A stretch of 64,000 nt of DNA from Porphyromonas sp. COT-239 OH1446 (GCF_000768875.1 NZ_JRAO01000005.1:1-64000), one strand, 5' to 3'; numbered from the stretch's first letter, positions 52,436-63,206 are shown. The notes: generated by a model from the letters alone, not told the origin. A program made the numbers and translations.

Positions 52436-55400
52436 CTAGGCGAAGAGCTCTGCGATCTGAGCTCGGTCGAAGTGCTTATGCTCGAGGTCGGTCTGGATGA
52501 CACTCTCGCTCACCTCCCGCTTATTGTCCTGTAGCTGGAGGATCTTCTCCTCGATGCTATCCTTACAGATCATGCGGTAAGCCATGACGTGCTTGGTCTG
52601 TCCGATGCGGTAGCAGCGGTCGATGGCCTGGTTCTCGACGGCGGGATTCCACCAGGGGTCGATGAGGAAGACGTAGTCGGCCGCCGTGAGATTGAGGCCC
52701 GTCCCCCCAGCCTTGAGGCTGATGAGGAAGACCCGCTGCTCCTCATTCTCCTGAAACTCCTCGACCAGCGTCTGTCTGTCCGTCGAGCTACCATCAAGGT
52801 AGGTGTAGCGGATGCCCTCCTCGCTGAGACGATCGCCCACGAGCGAGAGCATGGAGGTGAACTGCGAGAAGACAAGCACCTTGTGCTCGTGCACCAGGTC
52901 GTGTAGCTTGCGGATCAAGAGGTCTATCTTCACGCTCGGAGCCGTGTGCCGAGCCATCGTGCTCCCCTCGACGAGGGCGGGCGAATTGCAGATCTGTCGC
53001 AGCTGCATGAGCCCCTGTAGGACGTGGATCTGCGCCCGCTGCTCCCCCTCTTCCTCGACCAGGCTGAGCAGCTGCTGGCGGATGCGCTCCTTCGTCCTCT
53101 CGTAGATCCTCCGCTGTTCGCTGCCCATCTCGCAGTAGATGATGTCCTCGACCTTCTCGGGTAGTTCCGTGGCCACCTGACGCTTCGTGCGGCGGAGCAT
53201 GAAGGGGTGGATGATGCGCGAGAGCAGCTGGGCAGCCTCCTCATTGCGGTCTCGGTCGATCGGCAGGGCAAACTCTCGGCGGAAGTGCTCCATCCCCCCC
53301 AGGAGGCCAGGGTTGAGGAAGTGCATCTGCGTGTACAGATCGAAGGTGTTGTTCTCTATCGGCGTACCCGTGAGGCTCAACCTGCCCCGAGAGCGCAGGA
53401 GGCGAACGGCCTTGTAGCGTTTGCTCGCAGGGTTCTTGATCGCCTGGGCTTCGTCCAGGATCACATAGCCGAAGAGGCGTTGCCTCAGCTGCTCAATGTC
53501 GTTGATCAACGTGCCGTAGGTCGTGAGGACTAAATCGATCCCTTCCCAGCTGCCTTCCTCGATCTGTTTGCGCTCCGAACCCGTATAGCGCATGAAGCTC
53601 AGCCCAGGGGCAAACTTCCTCAGCTCCGCCTCCCAGTTGAAGACCAGCGACGTCGGGGCGACAACCAGGTGCGGCTCAGCGTATCCTCCCCGCTCCTTGA
53701 GGTGCGTCAGGAAAGCAATCGTTTGCAGCGTCTTCCCTAGACCCATATCATCAGCTAAGCATCCCCCGAGTCCATACTCCTCGAGGAAGACCAGCCAGCT
53801 CAATCCCTCGTGCTGATAGTCTCTGAGCTGAGCCTTGATCCCCCGAGGGGTCTCGATGCTCTTGATCTGACCTATCTGTTGGAGGCGACGCTTGCGCTCG
53901 AGGGCCTCGCCGAGCTCCTCGGGCGAGACCTCTAGAGACTCGTACAGCTCGTCGAGGATGTTGAACTGATAGGCCGACAGGCGGATCTGATCTCGCCTCA
54001 CTTCGCCTGCTCGCAAGAAGCTTGATAGCTTGCGCAGCCATTCCTCCGGCAGTAAACCAAGCGAACCATCGCCCAGCTGTACATAGCGGCTGCGCTTGGT
54101 GAGGCTTCTCTTGATCTCCTGTAGGCTGACCAACTGCTTGCCGAAGGCGACCTTGACCTTCAGATCGAACCAGTCCGTCCCACTCGAGAGCCCCAGGTGT
54201 AGGCTCGGGCTGTGAATATTGATTCGAAAACTCGAGAGTCCCTCCGTGCCGTAGAGCCGCACCCCCTTACGCTCGAGCATTCGAGAGCGATGCAGCATCC
54301 AGTCGTTCTCGAGCAATTGCCCGGGGCTGAGGAAGAAGATCCCATTGCCCCCCTCGAAGTCTGCATGCAGACCCTGTATGAGCGAGAGAAACTCCGCCTC
54401 GCCCTCGAAGTCTCGCTCCAGCGATGAGCCCTCCTCCGCCTCAAGCACCTCGGGGCTGTAGAGCGGGATAAGCTGTGCACCGTAGCGAGCTATGGGTTGG
54501 ATTTTGATGAGGGCCTCCTCTTCGTCGAAGTAGAGCTCTCGCTCGAAGGGGGCCTTTGCCCTGTGCCCCTGTCTTCCCGGACGCTCGTCGTAAATCCGAT
54601 GCTGCCGAGAGAGGGCAGGTAGGAGGGTGGGCAAGAGCCGCTCGACATCCTGCTCGAGGATCTTGATTTGCCCTCTAAGCTCGAAGGTCAACGCACTCTC
54701 CGCCTGCAAGACTGAGGCCCACGGGCAGAGGGTATTGCCCTTGAGCTGCACACCATATGTCGAGAGTCGGGGCGAGGCCTTCTGCCCTATCGTGTAGCGT
54801 TTGTCGCCGATCTCTAGGTGCGGCGTGAGGATGAGGTCTCCCGTCTTGTCTTGGCCGAGGACGAAGACCAGCTCGGCCGCCTCGTCCCTAAGCTCCAGCG
54901 GCTTGAGGTTCTTGAGCGTGAGGCTACGCATCTGGTCGTAGAGGTAGCAGGGCACGCCCTCGAGGTGCGAGACCAGGTAGCGGAAGTGTCGATACTCCTC
55001 CTCCTCGACGAGATAGGTCTCGCTACCGAACTGACATCGCAGGGCTGCGCTGACGAGTCTCTGCTCCTCCTCCGAGAGCAAACCCTCCAGATCAAGGTAG
55101 TCCCCCCGGTCGATGGGGCGGAAGCGATTGATCGGCAGACCATCCTTGCCCGCCTTCGCCAGGCAGGGGCTGAGCCCAGCGAACTGCTTGGCTTCGTTGA
55201 TCATGTGGAAGATGAAGCACAGCACCGGGGCTTGGCCTCGGAGCTCTAGGCTGGTCAAATTGCCGTGGATGATCTCCTCCCGCTCCTCTCGCTCCTCGGG
55301 CTCTGGCAGCAGGGAGAGCAGCTCCTCGGCTGAGTGGAGGACGTTCCCCCCTCGTACCTGCACTCCGAGCCTCATCCCCCCGACGGGGACGAGCTCCAGG

Positions 55401-56176
55401 CGATCAAGATGCATCAGGCTCATCCCATGATCTAGAGCAAAGCCCTCTAGCAGCTCTTCCTGCCACTCGGGCGAGAAGACGTGCTCCAAATGGGTCTCAT
55501 AGAGCCGTGCGAGGGCCGCACGGACATGCTCGCATAGGTTGCTCTGGCGGCCATTGAGCTTGCAGTCGCAGTGGGTGCGGATGCGCCTCTGCTCGGGCAG
55601 ATGGGTGAGCTGGATGTTATGCTTGCCGTCTGTAAGCTTCATCGTCGGATGTGGGAGAGAGGGGTTGAAGGCCAGGATCTCCATCGGACGCTTCCCCTTC
55701 GAATAGTAGAAGTCCAAGAATGGGATCATCCCACTCCTCGAGGTGTCTATCTCCAGCATTCCCTCTCGCTCCTCCAAGCTGCTAGGTTGGGCCTCTAGGG
55801 GCTTGTCCCCCTCGTCCCCAGCCTCGTCTCTTGCGAGCTCCTCTTCGAGGGCGATACGCTCTCTCTGCTCGATCTCGAGCCCGTCTCGGATGATCTCGAG
55901 AGCCTGGACGATATGCTCGCACGAGCGTTGGCGAGCGTAGTCTGAGCAGACGCAGTGGCTGCGGATGAAGTTCTCGTAGATATGCACCTCGGGCGAGAAG
56001 CCAAGCTCCTCCTCGCCGCTGGGTCGCTTGAGCCCGAAGCTCCATTTTAGGGGAAACTGCTTGAGAGCCGAGGGGCTGTCCTTGACGAAGGCCTGCTCCT
56101 CGGCGGGTAGATAGCCCGCCTCCTTAAGCTCCCTAATCTCTTGGGAGATGAGTTTGTATATCTCTTTCGATTTCAT
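52436..56176 (-). CDS. SNF2-family DNA helicase/translocase with two SWIM zinc fingers
   Basis: A 1246-residue ATP-dependent DNA translocase. ATG 56176 (MKSKEIYKLISQEI) was preferred over an upstream in-frame GTG/ATG. The N-terminal part has two SWIM-type zinc motifs: CVCSDYARQRSCEH (Cys75, Cys77, Cys86, His88) and CDCKLNGRQSNLCEH (Cys203, Cys205, Cys215, His217). The C-terminal ~480 residues are the SNF2 motor: LADDMGLGKTLQTIAFL, TTYGTLIND, VILDEAQAIKNP, LSLTGTPIENN, and helicase-C LIDPWWNPAVENQAIDRCYRIGQ. Bacterial homologues (HepA/RapA-like, SWIM-SNF2) are tied to transcription or repair; exact role unknown. A hairpin separates it from mazG upstream. Confidence 0.93.
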   Translation of the reverse strand: MKSKEIYKLISQEIRELKEAGYLPAEEQAFVKDSPSALKQFPLKWSFGLKRPSGEEELGFSPEVHIYENFIRSHCVCSDYARQRSCEHIVQALEIIRDGLEIEQRERIALEEELARDEAGDEGDKPLEAQPSSLEEREGMLEIDTSRSGMIPFLDFYYSKGKRPMEILAFNPSLPHPTMKLTDGKHNIQLTHLPEQRRIRTHCDCKLNGRQSNLCEHVRAALARLYETHLEHVFSPEWQEELLEGFALDHGMSLMHLDRLELVPVGGMRLGVQVRGGNVLHSAEELLSLLPEPEEREEREEIIHGNLTSLELRGQAPVLCFIFHMINEAKQFAGLSPCLAKAGKDGLPINRFRPIDRGDYLDLEGLLSEEEQRLVSAALRCQFGSETYLVEEEEYRHFRYLVSHLEGVPCYLYDQMRSLTLKNLKPLELRDEAAELVFVLGQDKTGDLILTPHLEIGDKRYTIGQKASPRLSTYGVQLKGNTLCPWASVLQAESALTFELRGQIKILEQDVERLLPTLLPALSRQHRIYDERPGRQGHRAKAPFERELYFDEEEALIKIQPIARYGAQLIPLYSPEVLEAEEGSSLERDFEGEAEFLSLIQGLHADFEGGNGIFFLSPGQLLENDWMLHRSRMLERKGVRLYGTEGLSSFRINIHSPSLHLGLSSGTDWFDLKVKVAFGKQLVSLQEIKRSLTKRSRYVQLGDGSLGLLPEEWLRKLSSFLRAGEVRRDQIRLSAYQFNILDELYESLEVSPEELGEALERKRRLQQIGQIKSIETPRGIKAQLRDYQHEGLSWLVFLEEYGLGGCLADDMGLGKTLQTIAFLTHLKERGGYAEPHLVVAPTSLVFNWEAELRKFAPGLSFMRYTGSERKQIEEGSWEGIDLVLTTYGTLINDIEQLRQRLFGYVILDEAQAIKNPASKRYKAVRLLRSRGRLSLTGTPIENNTFDLYTQMHFLNPGLLGGMEHFRREFALPIDRDRNEEAAQLLSRIIHPFMLRRTKRQVATELPEKVEDIIYCEMGSEQRRIYERTKERIRQQLLSLVEEEGEQRAQIHVLQGLMQLRQICNSPALVEGSTMARHTAPSVKIDLLIRKLHDLVHEHKVLVFSQFTSMLSLVGDRLSEEGIRYTYLDGSSTDRQTLVEEFQENEEQRVFLISLKAGGTGLNLTAADYVFLIDPWWNPAVENQAIDRCYRIGQTKHVMAYRMICKDSIEEKILQLQDNKREVSESVIQTDLEHKHFDRAQIAELFA

Positions 56177-56196
56177 TGTCGTAATAAGAATAATAG

Positions 56197-56255
56197 GGCA
56201 GGGCGCAAACACGCCCCCTAGGCCTTGATCCTAGAGGCTGCGCTTGCGCCCTGCC
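56197..56255 (-). terminator. Terminator between mazG and SNF2 gene
   Basis: 12-bp arms GGCAGGGCGCAA (56197-56208) and TTGCGCCCTGCC (56244-56255) with a smaller CCTAGG/CCTAG hairpin inside; on the minus strand a T-rich run (CTATTATTCTTATTA) follows. It ends the divIC-dsbD-mazG unit, so the SNF2 gene may have its own promoter, not identified. Confidence 0.65.
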
Positions 56256-56279
56256 GTCATGATGAGGTAGTTAGTCAAG

Positions 56280-57071
56280 CTAGATCTTCTGCTCTAGTTT
56301 TTTGGCTTCCTCCCACAGGAGATCCATCTCCTCGAGGGTTAGGCTCTTGAGCTCTCGGCCACTCTCTCGGGCCTTGCGCTCGACGTAGCCGAAGCGGCGG
56401 ATGAACTTTGCATTCGTACGCTCTAGGGCATTGTCTGGATTGACCTTGTAGAGTCGGGCGGCATTGATTAGGGCGAAGAATAGATCGCCAAACTCTGCCT
56501 CGATCTCCTCTGCCTGTCCACCTGAGAGGGCCTCGCGTACCTCCTGGAGCTCTTCGCTGACTTTGTCCCAGACCTCCTCCCGCTCCGACCAGTCGAAGCC
56601 TACGCCTCGGGCTTTGTCCTGAATGCGGTAGGCCTTGATGAGCGTGGGGAGTGAGGAGGGAACGCCAGAGAGGACGGTTTTGTTGCCACCCTGCTCTCGC
56701 TGCTTGAGCTGCTCCCAGTTCGAGAGGACCTCGTCAGTTGAGTTGACCTCCGTGGTGCCGTAGATGTGCGGATGACGATAGATGAGCTTGTCGCAGAGGG
56801 CATGGCAGACGTCGGCAATGTCGAAGGACTTGCTCTCGCTGCCGATCTTGCTGTAGAAGACGATGTGCAGCAGTACGTCGCCGAGTTCCTTCTTGATCTC
56901 CTCATTCTTCCCCGAGAGCAGGGCCTCGGAGAGCTCGTGCACCTCCTCGATGGTATTGGCACGTAGGCTCTCGTTGGTTTGCTCTCGATCCCAAGGACAC
57001 TCGGCCCTGAGGCGATCCATGACATCGAGCAGGCGAGAGAAGGCCTCTAGCTGTTCCTGGCGTGTATGCAT
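56280..57071 (-). CDS. mazG: Nucleoside triphosphate pyrophosphohydrolase MazG
   Basis: A 263-residue house-cleaning NTP pyrophosphatase with two MazG domains. Motifs: RLRAECPWDREQTNESLRANTIEEVHEL (in parts, with the EExxE-type metal site), ELGDVLLHIVFYSKI, GVPSSLPTLIKAYRIQDKARGVGFDW and AEFGDLFFALINAARL. ATG 57071 was used; a GTG one codon earlier is possible. It starts directly after the dsbD stop (57075), so the two are coupled. Confidence 0.95.
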   Translation of the reverse strand: MHTRQEQLEAFSRLLDVMDRLRAECPWDREQTNESLRANTIEEVHELSEALLSGKNEEIKKELGDVLLHIVFYSKIGSESKSFDIADVCHALCDKLIYRHPHIYGTTEVNSTDEVLSNWEQLKQREQGGNKTVLSGVPSSLPTLIKAYRIQDKARGVGFDWSEREEVWDKVSEELQEVREALSGGQAEEIEAEFGDLFFALINAARLYKVNPDNALERTNAKFIRRFGYVERKARESGRELKSLTLEEMDLLWEEAKKLEQKI

Positions 57072-57074
57072 CAC

Positions 57075-59090
57075 TTATTTGCTCTGTTGTGCCCCGAAGG
57101 TCTTGAGCCCTGAGCGCAGGAAGTCAATGTACCTGGAGACATCTTTGTCGTGTCCACGAGAGGGGGTGATGGGCTTGCCCTTGGTGTCGAGACCGATGTA
57201 GTAGGGCTGAGCGTTCGAGCCGAACTTCACTCGCTGTAGGTAGCTCCATTTGTCCCCGATGGTGCGGAGCTTGACTGTCGAGCCATTCTCCTGTACAGTA
57301 AGCACCTCGGGCAGATCTCTCTTGTCATCGACCATGAGGGTGATCAGCACATAGTCCTGCTCGAGAATGTCCTTGACCTCGGGGTTAGACCAAACGCTTG
57401 TCTCCATCTCACGGCAATTGACGCATCCGTAGCCGGAGAAGTCGATGAGTACAGGCTTGTTGTTCTTGCGGGCATACTCCATACCGCTCTCATAGTCATC
57501 GAACTTGGCATGCACCGCCCCATCGTAGAGGCTGAAGTCCTGTGTCGAGGGTAGGGGCGAGAAGGCACTGATAGCCTTCAGCGGAGCTCCCCAAAGCCCA
57601 GGGATCATGTACACGGCAAAGGCCATGGAGATAATCCCGAGGAAGAGCCCTGTGATGCTCGTCTTCTCGGTCGGAGAGTCGTGGGGGAAGCGAAGCTTGC
57701 CCAGCAGGTAGAGGCCCAGCAGGGCGAAGATCACGATCCAAAGCGAGAGGAAAACCTCTCTGTCGAGGATGCCCCAGCTATAGGCCTGGTCGGCTACAGA
57801 GAGGAACTTGAGCGAGAGTGCCAGCTCGAGGAAGGCTAGCACGACCTTGACGGAGTTGAGCCACCCGCCGCTCTGAGGTAGCGATTGTAACATGCTGGGG
57901 AAGATCGCAAAGAGGGCGAAGGGCAGAGCCAAGGCGATCGAGAAGCCAAGCATCCCAATAGCAGGGCCGAGCATCTCTCCCTTGGTGGAGGCCTCTACGA
58001 GCAGCGTCCCGATGATAGGCCCAGTACAGCTAAAGGAGACCAGGGCCAGTGTGAAGGCCATGAAGAGGATGCTGAGGAAGCCCGTGGTACTGTCGGCCTT
58101 CTGATCCATCTTGTTCGTCCACTTGGCAGGCAGAACGATCTCGAACGCCCCGAAGAAGCTGATGGCGAAGAAGACCAGCAGCAGGAAGAAGAGGATGTTG
58201 AAGACTGCATGCGTGGCAAGGCTATTGAGGGCACTAGCTCCGAAGATAGCCGTAATGGCCAGCCCCAGGACGAGGTAGATGCCGATGATCGAGAGACCAT
58301 AGGTAACGGCATCTCGAACCCCCTTGGAGCGATCCTTCGTCCGCTTGAGGAAGAAGCTGACGGTCATAGGGATCATGGGCCAAACGCAGGGGGTCAGCAG
58401 AGCCACGAGCCCCCCGAGGAAGCCATAGACGAAGATCATGATCAGGGACGAATTGGCCTGTGCCTGGTTGGCATCGCCGAAGTGCTTGAGCTCCTCGATG
58501 ACAGGTGTCCACAGATCGGCCGAGCTGCCGCTAGGGGTCGAGAGGGCCGAGGGGGTAGCCCCAGCCTCCGCCTGTGCCTCTGAGGCAGAGGCCGCCCCGA
58601 GGGTGAAGTCCCAGGTCGTGGGGGGCAGGCAGTTCTCATCGTTGCAGACCATGTAGCGGATCCCCCCGACGAGGGAGAAGGCTGCTGCATCGGTGATCGT
58701 GAGCCGCTGACGGAGCTCGACCTCCCCCTCATAGTAGTTCAGGGTCATCTCGAACTGCTTGTCATAGTGCTCGATGGGAGCTCTAGAGGCCGTTAGTTCG
58801 CCTGAGAGCTCAGCACCGATGAGCTTGTCGATCACGAGCATGGTCGCTTGAGGGCCGTTCTCTGGCATCTTCGTTCCGTAGAGATGCCAGCCCTCTTCGA
58901 TTGAAGCCTTGAAGACAAGTATTCGCTCTGTAGGCGAAACCTCCTCGACGGATTGAGTCCACTTCACCACATCGGTGAACATCTGTGCCGAGGCTGTGCC
59001 GAGGCTAAGAGCCAAAAGCATCAAGCTCATCAGCAGGGGGCGCACCGACATGCTGCGCAGTCGAGTGCCGAGATTTAGCTGTTCGTTCAT
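57075..59090 (-). CDS. dsbD: Thiol:disulfide interchange protein DsbD
   Basis: A 671-residue inner-membrane electron conduit from cytoplasmic thioredoxin to envelope oxidoreductases. A signal sequence precedes the DsbD alpha domain (GGIRYMVCNDENCLPPTTWDF with its Cys pair). Eight or more transmembrane segments follow, with TPCVWPMIPMTVSFFLKR and FSCTGPIIGTLLVE carrying the membrane Cys pair. The C-terminal thioredoxin domain has DFSGYGCVNCREMETSVW (CVNC). All three redox pairs are therefore present. It follows the pseudouridine synthase by 22 bases and probably feeds the TlpA-type lipoprotein at 15880-17013. Confidence 0.95.
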   Translation of the reverse strand: MNEQLNLGTRLRSMSVRPLLMSLMLLALSLGTASAQMFTDVVKWTQSVEEVSPTERILVFKASIEEGWHLYGTKMPENGPQATMLVIDKLIGAELSGELTASRAPIEHYDKQFEMTLNYYEGEVELRQRLTITDAAAFSLVGGIRYMVCNDENCLPPTTWDFTLGAASASEAQAEAGATPSALSTPSGSSADLWTPVIEELKHFGDANQAQANSSLIMIFVYGFLGGLVALLTPCVWPMIPMTVSFFLKRTKDRSKGVRDAVTYGLSIIGIYLVLGLAITAIFGASALNSLATHAVFNILFFLLLVFFAISFFGAFEIVLPAKWTNKMDQKADSTTGFLSILFMAFTLALVSFSCTGPIIGTLLVEASTKGEMLGPAIGMLGFSIALALPFALFAIFPSMLQSLPQSGGWLNSVKVVLAFLELALSLKFLSVADQAYSWGILDREVFLSLWIVIFALLGLYLLGKLRFPHDSPTEKTSITGLFLGIISMAFAVYMIPGLWGAPLKAISAFSPLPSTQDFSLYDGAVHAKFDDYESGMEYARKNNKPVLIDFSGYGCVNCREMETSVWSNPEVKDILEQDYVLITLMVDDKRDLPEVLTVQENGSTVKLRTIGDKWSYLQRVKFGSNAQPYYIGLDTKGKPITPSRGHDKDVSRYIDFLRSGLKTFGAQQSK

Positions 59091-59112
59091 CAGTAGTAGT
59101 TATGTATGATTA

Positions 59113-60099
59113 CTATTGTTTTGACTGAGAGGTTTTTTTGCCTGTTTCTGCATTGGGCTTTAGGCATTTGCGCAGTAGGGGTGGGATGGGTTGATCGAAG
59201 TCGTACCTACGTCCCGAGATAGGGTGCACGAACGAGAAGGCAGTCCCCTCGAGGGCTACCCGCCCGAGGTCCTTGACTTTGCTGCCTGCCCTCCAGTCTC
59301 CGACGATGGGGCAACGCAGCTGAGCGAATTGTTTGCGCAGACGGTTGTTACGCCCCTCGCTCAGTTCGATGCTCAGCAGGCTGCCCACGGGGGTCGTCTG
59401 TAGGCATCGGTAGCGTGCTGTTCCCGCCCGCTCCGCTCCGAAGGTTCGATGGGGTTTTTTGGCGGATCGAGGAGCTCTCTTCTCGTCCTCTCTAGCGGTC
59501 GTGGGAGGCTGTAGAATCCCATCGTTCGAGGGGAGTACACCCTCAATGGCCACGGCGAAGTGCTGACGGCAGATGTAGCGATCCCAATGCTCACTCATCT
59601 CCTCCTGTAGTGCCTTGCTCTTGGCGAAGAGGACGAAGCCAGCACTATCCTTATCTATGCGGTTGAGCAGATAGATCTTGGTCGAGGGGTTGAACTTCTT
59701 CAGATGATCTGAGACGAGGCGTAGCAGGGTCATATCTCGCTCCTCTCCGCTGGCGACCGTCGGAATCCCAGCATCCTTGTGGACCATGACCAGGTACTCA
59801 TCCTGCCACAGGATATCCACCAGGGGGTGCTTGAGCCTATCAGGCAGGGGGGTAGGGTGTAGGGCGACGATGTCCCCTGGGCCGAGGGGGCGGTCGAACT
59901 GTGTCGTTGGCTCTTCATTGACCGAGATGAAACGATCCTTGAGTAGCTGCTTGACGGTCGTTCGGCTACGATCCTTGAGGGCCGTGCCGATGAGGAAGTC
60001 CAGGAGCTGTACCTCTGTCTCCTCGACCTGCCAGTGAAGGTGTACACCAGGGCGACGACGAGGGGCAGAGGGGGCTTTTTTGTTGCTTATATTATTCAT
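59113..60099 (-). CDS. RluA/RluD-family pseudouridine synthase
   Basis: A 328-residue RNA-modifying enzyme. An S4-like N-terminal domain (SRTTVKQLLKDRFISVNEEP) precedes the catalytic domain. The signature usually HRLDxxTSG reads LLNRIDKDSAGFVLFAK: the catalytic Asp is kept, the first His is Asn. LSEGRNNRLRKQFAQLRCPIVGD replaces the usual GRTHQIRVH. The C-terminus is Lys/Ser-rich. The target uridine (rRNA or tRNA) cannot be told. Its ATG directly follows the stop of the small membrane-protein gene. Confidence 0.88.
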   Translation of the reverse strand: MNNISNKKAPSAPRRRPGVHLHWQVEETEVQLLDFLIGTALKDRSRTTVKQLLKDRFISVNEEPTTQFDRPLGPGDIVALHPTPLPDRLKHPLVDILWQDEYLVMVHKDAGIPTVASGEERDMTLLRLVSDHLKKFNPSTKIYLLNRIDKDSAGFVLFAKSKALQEEMSEHWDRYICRQHFAVAIEGVLPSNDGILQPPTTAREDEKRAPRSAKKPHRTFGAERAGTARYRCLQTTPVGSLLSIELSEGRNNRLRKQFAQLRCPIVGDWRAGSKVKDLGRVALEGTAFSFVHPISGRRYDFDQPIPPLLRKCLKPNAETGKKTSQSKQ

Positions 60100-60450
60100 T
60101 TATTTATTCTTTGAGCGGATGTTGGCCAATACGAGGTTGGCATATATCATGAAGATAACAGCCAAGAGAAGGAATAGGATCCAGAGCTTCGCCCCCCAAG
60201 CGTCGAAGACTCCGAGACGGGCCACACCCGAGACGACGAAGAGCAGTCCTGCGAAGGCATTCATCCGTATGAGGCGACGCTCTCGCAGGGGTAAATGCTC
60301 CTCGGGGGCTATGAGGTAATAGAGGAGGTAACCCGCCCCTCCGAGCAGGTAGATCAGGTGAAAGGCTAGATGCTCCACCATCCCCAGGGCAGCTCCCGAG
60401 AGGATCATCAGCGTGCTGACGATGTAGAGGTATTTGTATTGTTGTTTCAT
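60100..60450 (-). CDS. Small hypothetical membrane protein
   Basis: A 116-residue protein with four hydrophobic segments: YLYIVSTLMILSGAALGMV, AFHLIYLLGGAGYLLYYLI, MNAFAGLLFVVSGVARL and LWILFLLLAVIFMIYANLVL. A short basic loop (LPLRERRLIR) lies between segments 2 and 3. I do not recognise a named family. It lies 12 bases downstream of divIC/ftsB and abuts the pseudouridine synthase gene, so it belongs to this operon. Confidence 0.75.
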   Translation of the reverse strand: MKQQYKYLYIVSTLMILSGAALGMVEHLAFHLIYLLGGAGYLLYYLIAPEEHLPLRERRLIRMNAFAGLLFVVSGVARLGVFDAWGAKLWILFLLLAVIFMIYANLVLANIRSKNK

Positions 60451-60462
60451 CCCTGCTGCGGC

Positions 60463-60822
60463 TTATTTCTTGCTTGGGGTTCGGGGTACGAGGAAGATTT
60501 CCTCACCAGGCAGCTTCATGAGGTACTGCTCTCGAGCGATGTGCTCGATGTTGTTAGGGTTGCGGAGGAACTCCTCCATGCTCAGGCTATCGGCTTCGTA
60601 GGCAGGCCGCAGCACTTCGAGCTCATCCCTGAGCTCTTGCTCTCGGGAGAGAAGCCTGTAGTAGGCGAAGACATCTCGTTCGCCAGCGAAGAGGACGAAG
60701 CCTATGACTACGATCCCAGTGGCGAGGTACTTGACATACGGACGATCGGCAAGCCAAGCCTGGATTGAGGTCTTGGTCTGTCTGTAGCGGTCAGAGAGTA
60801 TTTGGCCTAGTAGGTGTCGCAT
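60463..60822 (-). CDS. Septum formation initiator (FtsB/DivIC-like)
   Basis: A 119-residue bitopic membrane protein: one transmembrane segment (YLATGIVVIGFVLFAG, about 32-47), a short coiled coil (LLSREQELRDELEVLRPAYEAD), and the family C-terminal stretch NIEHIAREQYLMKLPGEEIFLVP. FtsB/DivIC bridges early and late division proteins with FtsL and FtsQ. It heads the operon running through dsbD to mazG. Confidence 0.9.
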   Translation of the reverse strand: MRHLLGQILSDRYRQTKTSIQAWLADRPYVKYLATGIVVIGFVLFAGERDVFAYYRLLSREQELRDELEVLRPAYEADSLSMEEFLRNPNNIEHIAREQYLMKLPGEEIFLVPRTPSKK

Positions 60823-60850
60823 AAGTGTCTAAGCGGGAGTTTGAGCTTAT

Positions 60851-60881
60851 GCCCCCTTGAGCCCTTTGGCTCTAGGGGGGC
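60851..60881 (-). other. Hairpin in leader of divIC operon
   Basis: GCCCCCTTGAGCC (60851-60863) pairs with 60868-60881 with one mismatch and one extra base, tight loop. It lies between the -7 box (60919-60926) and the divIC start (60822), so it would be inside the 5' leader. No converging upstream gene explains it as a terminator. Confidence 0.55.
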
Positions 60882-60918
60882 AAAACGTCTGCTAAGTTAC
60901 ACTTTCTCTCTCAGCCGA

Positions 60919-60926
60919 CAAACATA
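60919..60926 (-). promoter_or_regulatory. -7 promoter box (TATGTTTG) for divIC operon
   Basis: Minus-strand TAnnTTTG, giving a leader of about 90 bases for divIC. Confidence 0.55.
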
Positions 60927-61084
60927 GAGCTCTCGCAATTCTCTACGGTCCATTGATAGATACGATGCTGAGTCCTCTCGTCTCGAGACTATTGGCTGGG
61001 GCTATTCGGGGCATAGGGAGGCCTCGCAGGAGCTCTCTCTAATGCACTCACCTCACCCCTCGGGAGAGGCCCTATTCCCCTTGC

Positions 61085-61265
61085 GCTAGAGACTCAAGTA
61101 GGACCTCGATGGAGACTCAGATAGGAGCTCGACTACACTCCTACTTGAGTCTCCATCAAGATCCTATTTATACCTCCGCTGAGCCCCTCCTGTGTCCTCG
61201 AGCGCAAACCTATCTAGATCCCTATCGAGGTCTCGTCTAGCCCCTCGCTCGAGGATCTACCGAGA
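61085..61265. repeat. Intergenic 23-bp-lattice repeat, cluster G
   Basis: In the 600-base divergent gap between divIC and the ABC-F gene. TAGGA words at 61099 and 61122 (23 bp), reverse TCCTA words at 61139 and 61162 (23 bp). GAGACTCAAGTAGGA (61089-61103) and its exact complement (61139-61153) form a 15-bp inverted repeat. More degenerate copies continue to about 61265. No gene is visible in the gap. Confidence 0.85.
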
Positions 61266-61372
61266 GCTAACCCTCAGACCTACCGAATGCGCAGTGGCGA
61301 CTCTGTCGAGCATGCCGATGAGGTCGGCTAGAGTGCCGAGGGGGCAGGCATGGTAGTCGTGGGCAAAATGAC

Positions 61373-61380
61373 TACCTTTG
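61373..61380 (+). promoter_or_regulatory. -7 promoter box (TACCTTTG) for ABC-F gene
   Basis: Exact TAnnTTTG, 42 bases before ATG 61423. Confidence 0.7.
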
Positions 61381-61419
61381 CACCCAGCTTACAAACCTCA
61401 GCAATACAATCGGATTTAG

Positions 61420-63042
<1,623 letters not shown>

Positions 63043-63077
63043 AGCTGGCTCAGTGGTTAGAGGTTGATCTCTATAGG

Positions 63078-63116
63078 CTTAGGCCCGATCTCTCTTGGAG
63101 GTCGGGCCTAAGTGTT
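63078..63116 (+). terminator. Terminator after YbiT-like gene
   Basis: Perfect 11-bp stem CTTAGGCCCGA (63078-63088) with 63102-63112, 13-base loop, then TGTTTCTG. Confidence 0.8.
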
Positions 63117-63198
63117 TCTGTACCAAATATCCGATCCTCTACCTTGATCTATCGACGAAGCCTATGGACTAAGAGGTGAGAATGCGCTTAGTTTTGCT

Positions 63199-63206
63199 TA
63201 CTTTTG
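63199..63206 (+). promoter_or_regulatory. -7 promoter box (TACTTTTG) for LptF/LptG gene
   Basis: TAnnTTTG match, 24 bases before the GTG at 63231. Confidence 0.55.
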
